A DNA stretch of 64,000 nucleotides. Origin: Aphrocallistes beatrix. Its lineage: Eukaryota; Porifera; Hexactinellida; Sceptrulophora; Aphrocallistidae. Of this stretch, positions 21,153 through 33,173 are shown piece after piece. A program made the position numbers and the translations under genes. Under the pieces are notes generated by a model that was not told the origin of the DNA, searched no databases, and worked only from the letters and a program-made list of their open reading frames with translations. The stretch is taken from positions 1,835,986 to 1,899,985 of the forward strand of contig OY725488.1 of NCBI GenBank assembly GCA_963281255.1, written 5' to 3'. The stretch's first letter is position 1; the number at the start of each line of letters is the position of its first letter.

Positions 21153-23066
21153 GTAATGAATAAGAGCTTTTAAAAAGTATACTAGGGAGTTAGAACATGA
21201 GTTTACGACTTTTACCAAGTTATGATTTTTGAAAAATGCTGCGTCATCACACGACTAAATTTGAATTTAACGTTATTAAAAGTATGTTTGCATTAGAGAA
21301 CTAAGAATTTAGGCTTACGGTATATTTCCAGAGATGGAGAGATATCTCTTTTAAATCCTAAATGGGAGTTTCAACCGAATCTGGAAGGTCCAACCAAGGC
21401 CATAACTTCCAAAATAATCATGAAAAGTGTTCAAAGTTTTATATATACATTAGGAACAATACTTGTACTTATTGTTTACCATAATATCATTACTTGGACA
21501 CATATCTCTTTATTAGTTTCACCATTTTCTTTATTCCATGATCCCCACTGAATTTCTATTACGCTAAACTGAATGATAACTCCAGAAATGTTTTTTATAA
21601 AGAGATGTCTGAGGAGCTTATATATTATCATATGCATCCTTCTATTTAAGATTTCAATTGATATAATATCTTCAATAGTTTAAGATATGACTTTCGCTTC
21701 TTTCGGGCCCTATTGAGGTTATATGTTCGAACATTATTAATAAATAGTCATAACTTACGAAGCCATTGTCGGATCTGAACGCCATTTTTAAATGATGAAA
21801 ATATTATTTCTGATGCATTTATCGCTAAATCTCTGCTTTAACCTAAGACTACCGAATTATACCACAGTGGTACAACTTTATGGCTTCTTTCCCATTGAAA
21901 ATGGCTGGAGACATCCGCGATATCGCGACTTTTCGATAATCTAGGGTTAAAGTAGCCCTTCCCGACTATTTTAGAAAGGAACTCTCTTTGAGATCTATTT
22001 TGAAGTGATTTTAATGGCTTTTCATCTAAATTCTTGTATTTTAGAATCTTTAACTGGGAGAAAACAATGTTTGAGTTACATATCATAACAAACATATCAA
22101 TTAAGCGAAAAAATGATAAATCTCAAAATCCTTCAATTATTTCAATTTCTAGTCGTGCTGAACTTTGGTGGGTTAACCCATATAATCAAAATAGTTACAG
22201 TCTAATGAATACGATTAGATAGTAACCAATCAGTAATACGATGAAATCAACGATAAAAAATGTTTTTACGAGTTTTTCGAGTGCGGAACCCTTAATTGAA
22301 TATGCATTTACTGTAATTTAAAGATTTCTTAAAAAATACCTTTTCAAAAATAATATTTTCGACTTATTTGGACTTTATTGTAATACAAATTCTATAGAAA
22401 ACGTTAAAAAAATAGAATATGGCGAATCTAATCAAGAAATATGTGGCCAAGTGAGGCTAATAGGAAAAACAATCAATGCAGTTGTGTATTATGTAAATGA
22501 ATTTTAATTTTTCATATACTTTGGATGTTGTGACCTTGAACCAGTTATATTATTTCAAAAAACCACCCATTTAGGGCCTAAAAATGGATATCTCTCAATC
22601 TCTGTTAATATACACCCAATTTCTTAGTTCTTAGTTGTGAATATACTTTTTATAATGATATAATAATGTGCATTAATAATAATTCCTCTGCATACTATGG
22701 AATGTTCAATTATTTTTAAAAAAATCTACTTCCATATGATGACGTAGCACTTTTCAAAAATCCTAATTTGAAACTAAAAGTCATATACTCTTCTAACTTC
22801 CTAATATACCTTTAGAAGCTCTTTATTCACTATAAACTGACATAATTTACTTATTAGGAGTAGTGATGTGAATTATTATTCACAATTAGCTGAAAATATT
22901 CGGGACTGGAGGCATCAAGGAAATTTGGGGATTTTCAGCGTACTTTAATATTTTACCCCAAATTTGATTCGAATATATTCTAATTATTAGCATAAATCCG
23001 AATATATGCCTGTGAATGCATTTATTTTTCTTTAATGATTCATTTTACATAGTTTTTAATATTTAA

Positions 23067-24268
23067 GGTTGGCCTTTCCTATAAAAGCTAACTTTTGACT
23101 TTTTCAAACGATTCATTTAATTTTTTCAGTGCAGATTTGAATCGCAGAGTTATCTGCAAAATGTATTAATAATTGAAAAAATTCAACAGATAAAAAAAAT
23201 TTTTAAAAAAATTGGTCATTTACAAGGAAGAAATCGGGTACAATATGCATAAAACCATTTAGAAAATTTTCAAATTATTTCATTAATTAATTAATGCGTG
23301 ATCTATCTAATGAACAGACATTTTTTTGAAATTTTGAAAATTGGTAAAAATTCACACTAAAACACCCGAGGAATTTATTTTTTAGTAATTTTGACACTAT
23401 TTTTTTCATAATTCTCTTTTTGTTCGTAAAATCAAAAATCTGTCTGTTCATTATGTTCTACTCTTCGAGTTCTATTTAAAACCGTTGAGTTTTCGTTTAT
23501 ATGTTGAATTTGAAAAAAGTTATCACACTTATCACAAAAAGGCTCTGATAAAAGGATTTAGAAAATATTAATATATATCATTCAATTTCCATTAGTTTTA
23601 ATTGCTTTGTAATATTAGATAACATTCAAATATATGTATTCAACAACTTATAGCAGTACTTGACTTCAAAATATGGTATTTCAAATATTTTCACCTTCAA
23701 AAGTGTGAAAAACTGGTCATTCATCCTTGGCGACCCAAAAATAACCCCATCCGATAGTATCCGCCGGAATCTCAGATCTATAACTTCATTCAAACATGCC
23801 AGATTATCATTTGAATTCTGAATTCGTATCCAGCATTGAATTTCAAGCAATTTGATATATATATTGACCATATTAGGAGATTTTTTGGTTGTCCGTGCCT
23901 AGCAACGGCCAGGAATTTTTTTACATTCCTGGCCGTTGCTAGGAAACCGCAGCCAAAGAATTCTCCAAATGTGGTATAATATATTTATTAAATTGCTGGA
24001 AATTTAGTGCTGAGCACGAATTCAGCATCAAAATGATGATCCGGCATGGTTAAAAGAAGTTATAGATATGTGACATTTCGCTTCAAAAATGTGTCCTTTT
24101 TTGGCTGACACCAGGTGGTCCAAGTGGCTCTAAGTGGCGAAATATTGGCATTGAATTTCTAAAAATCGAAATTAATGTTTAGAACCCCTTTAGGGATCTG
24201 AAAATGATTAAAAGGGACTTTTGGCAAATATTTGATAAAAAACAAAATGTCCCTAGGAAAGACCAACC
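23067..24268 (+). mobile_element. TTAA-flanked DNA transposon (family C), copy 1
   Basis: A 1.2-kb element bounded by GGTTGGCCTTTCCTA and TAGGAAAGACCAACC, with TTAA exactly duplicated at 23063-23066 and 24269-24272. The centre has a hairpin TAGCAACGGCCAGGAAT. It is non-coding. TTAA targets are known for piggyBac and Kolobok; the GG start argues against piggyBac. Confidence 0.9.
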
Positions 24269-24448
24269 TTAATTAATATATATATCCCTAATTTGACGTG
24301 GGTCAAAGATATAAATATAAATGACCCCACTTTCATTTTCAATTTCAGTTCACTTTCAATTCAACATTCCAATGCAAACTAGTTAAACTTAAAATCCCTA
24401 TATCAAAATCCCTATATCTAGGGACTCTAACATTTCAAAATTGAGTCC

Positions 24449-25052
24449 CAGTGGTGGCGACAAGGTATGGCGCGGTAGGGCGACTGCCCCACCAGCCAAA
24501 CATCTCGCCCCACCTGAGGTGGGGCGAGATTTATTTATTTTTAATTTAATTTTAAATTTTTAGTCAAAAATTTTGATATTATGTTTGTATACACCGGTAC
24601 GATGCTGTTATGTCCCTGATTAATTGCTACAGCTACTCACATGACATAAATGTCGGGATGTAATTGCGAAACTGACTGTATGTTCATCTCCTTGAAAATA
24701 CTGCGCAATATTTCATGTCTTGCATGTTCATGCAGACGAACATGCATGATGAACATGCAATCAGTTCCGCATGTCGCATATGCCACGAGGTATCTTTATC
24801 CGTACACGGCGCTTACTGTTTTCTATGCACATACCATTGTAATTTGCATTCTAAGTAACTTGTAAGGATAGCTTATAAAATTTATGTGGGTATGAGCGTA
24901 TGACTAAAATTTATATAAAAAATGTTGAATAATTACGGGAATTTCAAGTGTCTCAGCGATTTTGATAAACAAAGGGAAATTGATTCGCTCCATCGGAAAT
25001 CGGCCCGCCCACGCTTCGCCCCACCAGGGTTTTGAGGCTGGCGCCGCCCCTG
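24449..25052. mobile_element. hAT-like MITE
   Basis: The ends CAGTGGTGGCGACAAGG and GGCTGGCGCCGCCCCTG are imperfect inverted repeats of hAT style. AAATTGA occurs near both sides. A perfect palindrome ATCTCGCCCCACC/GGTGGGGCGAGAT lies at 24501-24529. Confidence 0.55.
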
Positions 25053-25701
25053 AAATTGACCATCTTTAAATAAAGAACTCAAAATTGGTTTGAGTTAGAG
25101 GGTTAAAAATTTAATAGTTGTCCCATATCATAATGCGATGAACGTAGGACAAATCTATTTTCGATATCGTATAACATAATGATTTTATTGTTCATTTCCC
25201 AAAAAATCGGACGTTATTGGGTTTTTCTTCAGATCCCTATACAATTTACAATTTTTGTCATTTTAACTTTCTTTCGTTCCAGTGAGGTTGCTAATATGAT
25301 AGAGTATATATCTTTAAATTTTGGAAGGATTTGTTTCTATGGTATGTTCTAAATTTTACTTTGAGTCGATGGGGGTCAACCATTAAATGTGCTAGAAATA
25401 AAACGGAAAACCCAACTTTGAGACTCTGTATCTCAAAAACTGCCTATGAGAATCAAAAGCGGTTTGGAATTCGTAAGTATTTTTAAAAGAAGATACATGC
25501 CCACGCTTAACTTTATATATAGCTCTCTTTTTATAATATGCTAGAAGCCAAATCGACTTGTTTTTCGCCGGCGGTGTCCTTAAGAGCATGCACTCATGCA
25601 GTTGCATCAAATTGGTATCCAATTGATATCGTCAATTTGAATTTGTGTTTGAGGCCGTTTTGATGAAAACGTGATAAGCGAGAGAGAACTTAGCAGAAAC
25701 A

Positions 25702-26135
25702 TACCTACCAACCCCTCTTGAAAATTCCCCTGGATGTTATCATAATTTTTATTTTAATGACTAAATTAGCATGAGTCAATAGACAGGTTAAATTTCGAAT
25801 TTCGCGATCTAGGAAAATCCTTAAATATCGAGGGAATTTCCTGGATTTTAAATAAAGGTCGAATATATGTAGTTAAAAATTTCGAAAAGGACAAGTAAAC
25901 TATATTAAGGAAAGGTACATCCTATACAATGTTATCCTACGCGTTCGAAATTCGTGAGTCCAGGAAATTTTCCAGGATCCCTGAAGACTTGGTAAATAAT
26001 GAGGAACATAAAATTACAATAAATTCCATAAACTATATTCCATTAATGGAAATTATTATAGGCTAGTTGAAAGCTCAAAATCCCTGGATCCCTGGATAAT
26101 CCAGGGATCCCTGTAGGGTTGATAAGTAGTATGAG
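25702..26135. mobile_element. possible MITE with CCAGGGATCCCTGG palindromes
   Basis: Short inverted ends (TACCAACCCCT / AGGGTTGATA) and repeated GGATCCCTGGAT-type palindromes at both sides. Classification is unknown. Confidence 0.35.
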
Positions 26136-26229
26136 AAAGTAAGAGGCAAGCATAGCCAAATTGGGTTAGATGGAGCAAGTAGTATCTGTTAGTAGAGAGC
26201 GGAGAATCCAGGACACTTTAGCGTAATGG

Positions 26230-27153
26230 ATATTCAAGATCTAGTGAAGGGGCATCACGCATTTTAGCGCGAGAAGTCCTATGTGATGTTCTTGTAGATT
26301 TCCACAGTGAGATCAAACATGGTGCACGCGATAGGATGTTTGTCTACTTGCTGGAACACAAGTATCACATCACTCTTGCATTTGTTATTCTCTTAATTCG
26401 CCTCTGTCCTACTTGCCAATCCATAAAGGGAAATAAAACACCTCTCAAGAAAATTCACAACTATATCATTCCTAATTCTGCTGGTTGTCGGAGACAGGCT
26501 GACTTGGTAGGCATACGTAAGTGTGGGGATGATATATACAAGTATATACTCACCTACTAGGATTGTTTAGTAAGTTTGTTGTTCTTAGGGAACTGAAGAC
26601 AAAATCAACAAAGGAGGTAACCGAGCATTTAGTATCCATTTCCAGTGAGTATGATCCACCACATGTTTTGCAGACGGACATCGGGTGCGAATTCAAAACG
26701 AGATGTTCACTACCCTACGCGAACTCTGGACGAGAACACGCATCATACACAGGAGACCACAAGAACCAAGGAATTAGGGCAGCCTGGAACCTGCTAGTGG
26801 AGACTATAAGAGGCAGCTGTTCGCTCACTTGAAATTTCTCGACCTGTGCTTAGCAGTGGACAACATGATACCAGTTCAACATTTCTTACTGCTCTGTTCC
26901 AGATACTGATTCGAATCAAGCGTATAGCGAGCCTGCTCACACCTCAGTAGATGAAGCAGAACCAGACTCCGGTCCACCATCTCCTATCCTGGAAACTCTT
27001 CCAATTGAGGATGATTCTTATGACTTAACTGTAAATCCCCTTTTTGGTTCAGAGCACACACTCAACACATGTCTAACAAATCTTCCACCACCCACCCACA
27101 GCCAAGTGGAAGGTGTGATCTTAGCGATACCTCCGCAAAAATCCTTCGAATAG
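26230..27153 (+). pseudogene. integrase core of a KRBA2/SCAND3-like transposon-derived protein
   Basis: Plus strand, broken by several frameshifts. EIKHGARDRMFVYLLEHKY then RLCPTCQSIKG is the zinc-binding and linker part that precedes the integrase core. Next come GCRRQADLVGIRKCGDDIYK (QVDL-like first catalytic Asp), FSKFVVLRELKTKSTKEV and HVLQTDIGCEF, where the second catalytic Asp of the usual QSDNG box is kept but N became I. NQGIRAAWNLLVETI is the decayed region of the Glu-containing helix. A later open stretch at about 26929-27150 is acidic and Pro-rich (EAEPDSGPPSPILE). These are features of the retroelement-type integrase in vertebrate KRBA2/SCAND3 relatives and their invertebrate mobile homologues. 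A matching C-terminal part lies at 41856-42696, so the family is present at least twice. This copy is inactive. Confidence 0.65.
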
Positions 27154-27660
27154 ACTTGGAGCATATTTTAAAAATAGATATATGCTAAATGTTTGGCGTG
27201 GGTACATACTACCCCCAAAAAGATACTGACGGATGCAAAACCGTTTTAGGTTTGCATTTCTAGTTTTTGAGTGACAGTATCTCGAATTCGGTTTTATCGT
27301 TTTCACTAGCCCATCCTAATGATCAATTCTGTAAATTTCGGAACATACATAGTACTATAAGAACAAATGCTTCCAAAATTGATTCATAGATAGTTTACCA
27401 TATTTCCTACCCCATAGAACCAAAACAAAGTTAAAATGACAAACGTTTTAAATTCTACATTGGTTGGAAAAGGATAGCATAAAACCCGGAAAAACGCCCT
27501 TTTGTCTGTAAATCAACGATAAAATCACTAGATCAAATGATATCGAGAATCGAGTGGACCTACGTTTATTGCATAAAGGAAAAGAACAACTTTTGAAATT
27601 TTAATCTCCCGAGATATAGGGATTTTAATTTTAAATATTAAAAATGTGTAAAATGATTCA
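27154..27660 (-). repeat. family B fragment, reversed
   Basis: Contains the reversed TTTGAGAYACTATATCTC, GATAGTTTACCATATTTCC and GAATCGAGTGGACCTACG blocks. Confidence 0.65.
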
Positions 27661-27840
27661 GCCGTCCGGTTTTTTTAATTTCCTCTGCAGCCCTGCCCAA
27701 CTGGTATTATTAACCAACAGGTCCAGTGTTCTTACTTCCCTAAGGGACCGTATCATCAGCATTTCAGCATGGTAAAGGTAGATGCGTATAGGGCGAAGGA
27801 GGAGTAGTACTTTTGCACCCAAGATTCTTCTTCGAAATGC

Positions 27841-27914
27841 CACAATAGCTCAACAACGTGTAGTAACAAACATGAGATTTTATCTTTTTTACTACACGTA
27901 GTTAAGCTATTGTG
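27841..27914. repeat. hairpin
   Basis: CACAATAGCTCAACAACGTG pairs with CACGTAGTTAAGCTATTGTG; arms are about 25 bp. Confidence 0.75.
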
Positions 27915-28804
27915 ACATTTCAAAGGACATTGTTTTTGTAACAGACACAACGGTTGGTAGTAAAATCTGACTTGCCACTGCAACTTAAACGGGTAAATTA
28001 TCCCACTTCGAGCCAAGCGACTGTCCGCACGGACAGTTGTCTGTCGGGAACGTCCGTTGGATATAAGAGCATGCTAGTACCCACAGCGAAATACATCTAA
28101 ATATATGAATGCTTTGTGCCTACCTGAAAATCTGAACTACTGGGTTTCACATTTCTTACGGTTTCAATAAGACTAATAGGACCAATTGGAGTCCTCTCGA
28201 CGATAGGAATCGGTATCCTCTCATTATCTTCACAGTGCACGGGTGTAAATGTGTTACGAAATTTTTGAAAAAATTGCCATTACAAACGGTGCATATTTTT
28301 ATTATATAGGGTATTTCTACTAACAGAATCCACAATCTTTTCGATTCCCTGACATCAAAAAAAATTTTGATGCAATTTTAAGTACCTGGGGTTGGTTAAT
28401 TTCTGTACAATTTTCGATATCTGATTTCTCATCATCTACTCATTTTAGATGTAATTAAAGTGCTAAATATGTATAGAAGCCATGCATAAACTGTCTATGA
28501 ATAGTGTATTTACTGAATATAATGGTTTGATTTCACGAAATCTTTTATTTTTGACCAAAATCGCCGTTCCGCATCCCACTATCCCCGGACATTATTCACA
28601 AAAAATTTCTTCACTCTAAAATGGCAGATATCATTGTTTACTCGTATTATATGGAAGTTTGTTTCGAAATAAATATATATAATGTCCGTATATTGCTATT
28701 TTCAAATGTTATATATGCTAAATTGTATATTTTTCTTAGTTTCCCTTTTAATGTTTAGATAGTTGTTAACTGAATTACTGCTATTATTGGAATTAAATAT
28801 TCTA

Positions 28805-30440
28805 CTGTATTTCTCACTCGATTATCCGAGCTAGCCAATCAATTATCCGAGATGGCCAATCAATTATCCGAGATGGCCAATCAATTATCCGAGATAGTCG
28901 ATCAATTATCCGAATATTTATGTACCAATCAGTTCGCCTGATTCTGCACACAATGAAAGGGTATTGTATGTATTTACATAATTGATTAAATATAAAATGC
29001 GAAATGGAGAATTATTTTGGAATCAAATCGTTGTTAACTTAATTTCATATGGCAAGTAACACATCAAATATTTCTGAATCTACTCCTGTCAGAAGAGGAG
29101 GTAAAGCAATCAGTGATGAAATCCGCTCAAGGTTGATCAAAGCTCATGAAACAGGACTTAGTTATGGGCAAATATCCGAACTCTATGATGTTAAAAAGGA
29201 TACTGTATATCGCATTTGCAGTTTTAGGCAGTATACAACCAAACCGCGAGGTGGTTCAAAGGGGAGAAAGATAAACCAAGAAACATTAGGTTATCTTATA
29301 AATTTAATTGAATCCCGAGCGGATATACCGCTTCATGAAATGAAAGATGCACTAATACAAGAAAAGGGACTCACTGTTATCAGTAGCAACGATTGCACGA
29401 TGTCTCGAAGGTTCCCTTATTACTCTTAAGAAAATGGAATTAGTTCCAATGAATAGAAATTCGGAGGAAAATAAAATTGCAAGACGCCAGCATGCATCAT
29501 GGCTGCAAACTCAATATGAATTGGGAGCACAATTTTGTTACATTGATGAGTGTGGATTCGGGTTATACACTGCTAGGTCACATGGACGTTCTGTCAGGGG
29601 ATTACCAGCCAGAAGAATTGTTCCGAATCAAAGAACTCCGCATATTACCATGCTATGTGCTATTAGCCCTAATGCTGGACTAATCCATAAAATGATGATA
29701 ACTGGAGGAGCGAAGCAGGAGAATTTTGACCAATTTATCAATGAATTATTTCACTTAGAGTTCGGTCAAGCGGTTAATCCAATTGAAGGAGTAAATAAAT
29801 GCTACTTGATATTCGACAATGCACCCTGTCATCGAGGTATTGAAGCGAGGTTAGCCGAAAACATACCGGAAAACTTTGAATTGATCCGTTTACCACCTTA
29901 CAGCTGTGAACTTAATCCGATCGAATTTTCGTTCAATAGTCTCAAAGCATATTTGAAGCGTGCTATCAGTATACATGGACCAATTATTCCAAACCATGGT
30001 CAATCACTTGCTACAGCAAGAAGACAATTTCTTTTGCAACTGGCTCCTAGTGCACTCAGTCGAATTACTGCCACCTCCACCCTCAATTCGTTTTTTCATG
30101 TCCTAACGATAACTGCTCCCCAAGCCATTAGGCTCGAAGACCTCTAAATTTGATTTAATAACCAGCCAGAGCTATCAAACTCGATTATTTAACCCATTCT
30201 TCTTAAATAAATCATTGTTAAAATATTTATCTGAATACATATAATTGTGAAAAATAAAATCTACACTAAATTAACTGGATCAAATTTTATCGGATAATCA
30301 ATTGACTATCTCGGATGATTGATTGACTATCTCAGATAATTGATTGGCTAGCTCGGATAATTGATTGACTATCTCGGATAATTGATTGACTATCTCGGAT
30401 AATTGATTGACTATCACGGATAATCGAGTGAGAAATACAG
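28805..30440 (+). mobile_element. DD35E Tc1/mariner-superfamily transposon, nearly intact
   Basis: The ends CTGTATTTCTCACTCGATTA and TAATCGAGTGAGAAATACAG are inverted repeats flanked by TA (28803-28804, 30441-30442). Inside each end lies a tandem array of a 21-bp unit containing AATCAATTATCCGAGAT: four to five on the left (28821-28918) and six to seven on the right (30291-30425), in inverted orientation. One transposase gene lies between them. Confidence 0.9.
29049..30147 (+). pseudogene. DD35E (ITm) transposase with a single frameshift
   Basis: Two ORFs overlap the same gene: 29049-29429 and 29434-30147. The first has an HTH region (SDEIRSRLIKAHETGLSYGQ, then ISELYDVKKDTVYRI) followed by a basic linker KPRGGSKGRK. 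The second carries the DDE_3 catalytic core: Asp38 in YIDECGF, Asp128 in IFDNAPCH and Glu164 in ELNPIEF, counting from its Met. That leaves 35 residues between the second Asp and the Glu, hence DD35E. The frame changes near 29405-29430, where LEGSLITLKKMELVP continues in the second frame; one base lost or gained explains it. The combined length of about 365 residues is normal for IS630/Tc1/mariner transposases. All three catalytic residues are kept. It is inserted in the RAG1-like element. Confidence 0.85.
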
Positions 30441-30503
30441 TAGTATCATTTTGCGGTTATATTTGTACTAAATATATCTAACATATGCGTATGTAAACAT
30501 ATA

Positions 30504-30979
30504 CACTACCCGGACAAAAGTATTCGACCACCACGAAAACCTCCATACAAATAGTATTAAAGTGGATCTATTCAAAATGGAATATGTAATCAAACAGAAG
30601 AGATATTCTATTTTTGATTTCAGATTCGTAAACTACACATCCGAATTACTAATTTTTGAAACTTTCAATACAAATACTAATTCTCATGCAGAAAATTATC
30701 AACCTCTGCCGCTTTGTGTCACTAATCGCCATCATATATAATGGATGTGACTCTGGATAAGTAGCATCAAGTATCAAAGTAGATATTTATAATTTTGGGA
30801 GTTAGTAATTGAGTTGAGGATCTCAATTATGAGTAATTAGAATGTGTAGATTAGGAATTAGAAATCAAAAATAGAGTATTTCTAACAGTTTGAGTACACA
30901 TTCCGTTATGACCAGATCCACTTTAATACTATTTGTATGGACGTTTATGTGGTGGCCGAATACTTTTGTCCGGGCACTG
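30504..30979. mobile_element. Tc1-type MITE (family D), complete
   Basis: TIRs of about 65 bp begin CACTACCCGGACAAAAGTAT and (complement) CAGTGCCCGGACAAAAGTAT, flanked by TA at 30502-30503 and 30980-30981. Non-coding. Other copies are at 5190-5941 and 59805-60167. Confidence 0.85.
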
Positions 30980-31032
30980 TATATGCTGTATAATAGCGCA
31001 TATCTCTGCTTAAGATACAAATTTTATGCTTA

Positions 31033-33173
31033 CTAATCGTCATCAGAATTATCTGTGTCCCAATTGTGAGGTTGAATCCTATCATCCTCCTCGGTGTTAA
31101 TATTATCCATCAACTCTACCTCATCGTGAGGTGTTAGTGTTTTCTGAACCACTTGATTCTTTTTGTGATTCACGAATAGCATCGTCCCAATTAAGATTGT
31201 AGTTATAGGTCACCATACAGTCGATCAGACGTTGAGAATATAATGCTTGGTTAGTTTCTCTTGTCTTGAATCTCAAATTCCACATCTTCTGCAGACGAGA
31301 ATGAAGCATTTCACCACTTTGTTCTGAACTGATCGCAGCTCCAGCATTAGGAATAGACTCATAATAGAGAAAATATTCTTGATAGTGATCAGATAGCACA
31401 TGGGATTTTAAAGACCACGGCAAAGAAGTGGATGTCCAAGCATCCCTGAAGTCACGAATACTTTCGACCCAGCCTAATTCACGGGTTTTTCCAAGACATT
31501 TATCTTTAACGGTCTTCAATGCTCTTAGTGCATCTGAATACAAATTAGCATGAACTTCAAAAGGTATTTCCCCCATTGCCACTGCATCTAGAAGGCGTGA
31601 ACATGAATTTCCTTCCAGTGCCCCTGTCCAGTAATCAGATCTGTATACCTTAGCCTTTAGCAATGCTTTACAGTGACGTTTATAAAGTTGGCGACTCTCT
31701 TTAGTCACGGCTGTTTCCGATGGTCTTGCAGCAAAATAGAGTTTATTCGTAAGACCGATCAGGATGTGGAGTGGAGCTAGTGCTAGTACCTCCATTGGAG
31801 AATCCTTCCACCGAATAATGGGATGATTGACAACATTATTGGATTTTAAAGCTAGGTCAGATATAACCCCATCATAAGATCTAGGCTTGGCTGGTTTTCC
31901 AGTACAGGGGTCTCCTTTTCGCCAGAAGCAATATGGACAAGGGTGTTTGCTCTGTGCCTGTTGAATTCCAACAAGCAGTGCTGCAACCTTAAAATCACAA
32001 GCTATTTGCTTTGGAATTCCAATATCAAATAGTGAAAAAATAGATGGATAATTAAACATTTCTCTCAGATTGTTGTGAGTTTCAGGAGCTTGTCCAATTG
32101 CGATCACACAATTTGTTAGTACGTACGCTGTTTGGATTTGGCAGGTAGTGACTCTTGGTGATCACTGAAACAATATTTACTGACATTTTTAGGAACTGTT
32201 GACCGCCATCGAGTTGGAACTTAAGCCTTGTAATGGATTCAAATTGATTATTTGTGACGATATTAAGTAATTTATGAATGTCAATACAGAATCCAAATGG
32301 GGTAGGTACAGGTTTAGCAGATTTGTCTGTACTCTGCTCTATATTGAGCATGACTGGAGCAAAAATCTCGCCGAAGATGATCCACTTTAATCCCAAGCAG
32401 CCTTTACGCCTCCTGCTGGAAAGATGACGCCATCTCTACGAAGTATCCTAGCCATTTCCCAATACGCATTCTTTCCTAAACCTAGGTGTCCAAGTCGTTG
32501 TAGATCTCGTACAGTTGAATAGCTGAGAGTTTTAGTGTCATGGTTACGAACTTCATAACCTACTGAAGTAAGTGCAAGCTGTCTATTACTGTCAAGAGGG
32601 GTGTTTCAAAACTTTATTGCATGCATTTTTATCATGACTATCCATGAATTGCCCACACTTACTACACAGAGACTTGATAGGATTTTGTTCAAGTGGTCGT
32701 CCTGCACTAGATAAATTAGATTGCAATTTTGTTAATCTATTATTGACCAATGATGAGGCTATTTGGCATACTTGGCATCTCATTTCGGCACTACATACGA
32801 TTGTTTGCCTTGTGTCGCGGACGAACCTATCAATCATTGGTTGAAATTCAATAGAGATACGTAATTTGGAACACTTTTCTTGAGTTATCTCGTCAGAATC
32901 AAGTCGGACAAGCCTTCTTTTACAGTTGTTACACAGTGTCTTAGGCTTCGAAAGATTGGTTAACTCGAGCGAAAAATCTATGTTATAAAACTTCTTTGCC
33001 CTCTGGACTACAAGGGTAGAAAGTGACTGCCTCTTTGTTGTTGCAACAGCACAAGAAATGCGTCCGTAACAAAAGCGACAAACGCAATAAAGTTTATCTA
33101 AGTGATAGTCATCCCATATATCCGCTACTTCACTAACGAAAAGATTTAATATAGTCATGGAAATCAACCGCAA
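31033..33173 (-). pseudogene. RAG1-like transposase, split by frameshifts
   Basis: Minus strand, read through four frames. Piece 1 (33173-32592, 193 aa) has a zinc module: C32-x2-C35 (YCVCRFC), FYNIDF at 62-67 and C81-x2-C84 (PKTLCNNC), matching in order the conserved N-terminal Cys motif of RAG1 and of the mollusc N-RAG-TP. Two more Cys clusters follow (CSAEMRCQVC and LCSKCGQF). Piece 2 (about 32592-32395) reads SYSTVRDLQRLGHLG and YWEMARILRRDGVIFPAGG. Piece 3 (32396-32082) has KFQLDGGQQFLKMS with the likely first catalytic Asp. Piece 4 (32107-31121, 328 aa) has Asp38, C57-x2-C60, LHILIG at 114-118, GNSCSRLLD at 166-174, H236-x4-H241 and Glu262. Known RAG1 has D708, C727-C730, H937-H942 and E962, so the spacing is almost the same. 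A shifted acidic tail (DEVELMDNINTEEDD) ends at 31033. It is a pseudogene here; catalytic residues persist. Chapaev-type transposases are the main alternative. Confidence 0.7.

Larger units (their letters stand above)
21180..25690. repeat. family B segments hosting a TTAA element and a hAT-like MITE
   Basis: Family B runs reversed at 21180-22350 and forward from 22370 to 25690. It is interrupted by the family C element (23067-24268) and a hAT-like MITE (24449-25052). Restoring the flanks joins recognisable family B sequence. Confidence 0.65.

Noticed and set aside
24650..24865. A 71-aa Cys-rich ORF starting MSGCNCETDC
   Set aside because: It lies entirely within a hAT-like MITE and has no splice or expression signals.
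28231..28237. A perfect CACAGTG heptamer beside the RAG1-like element
   Set aside because: It spans the flank and the AGTG duplication and is not present at the other end, so it is most likely chance and not a recombination signal.
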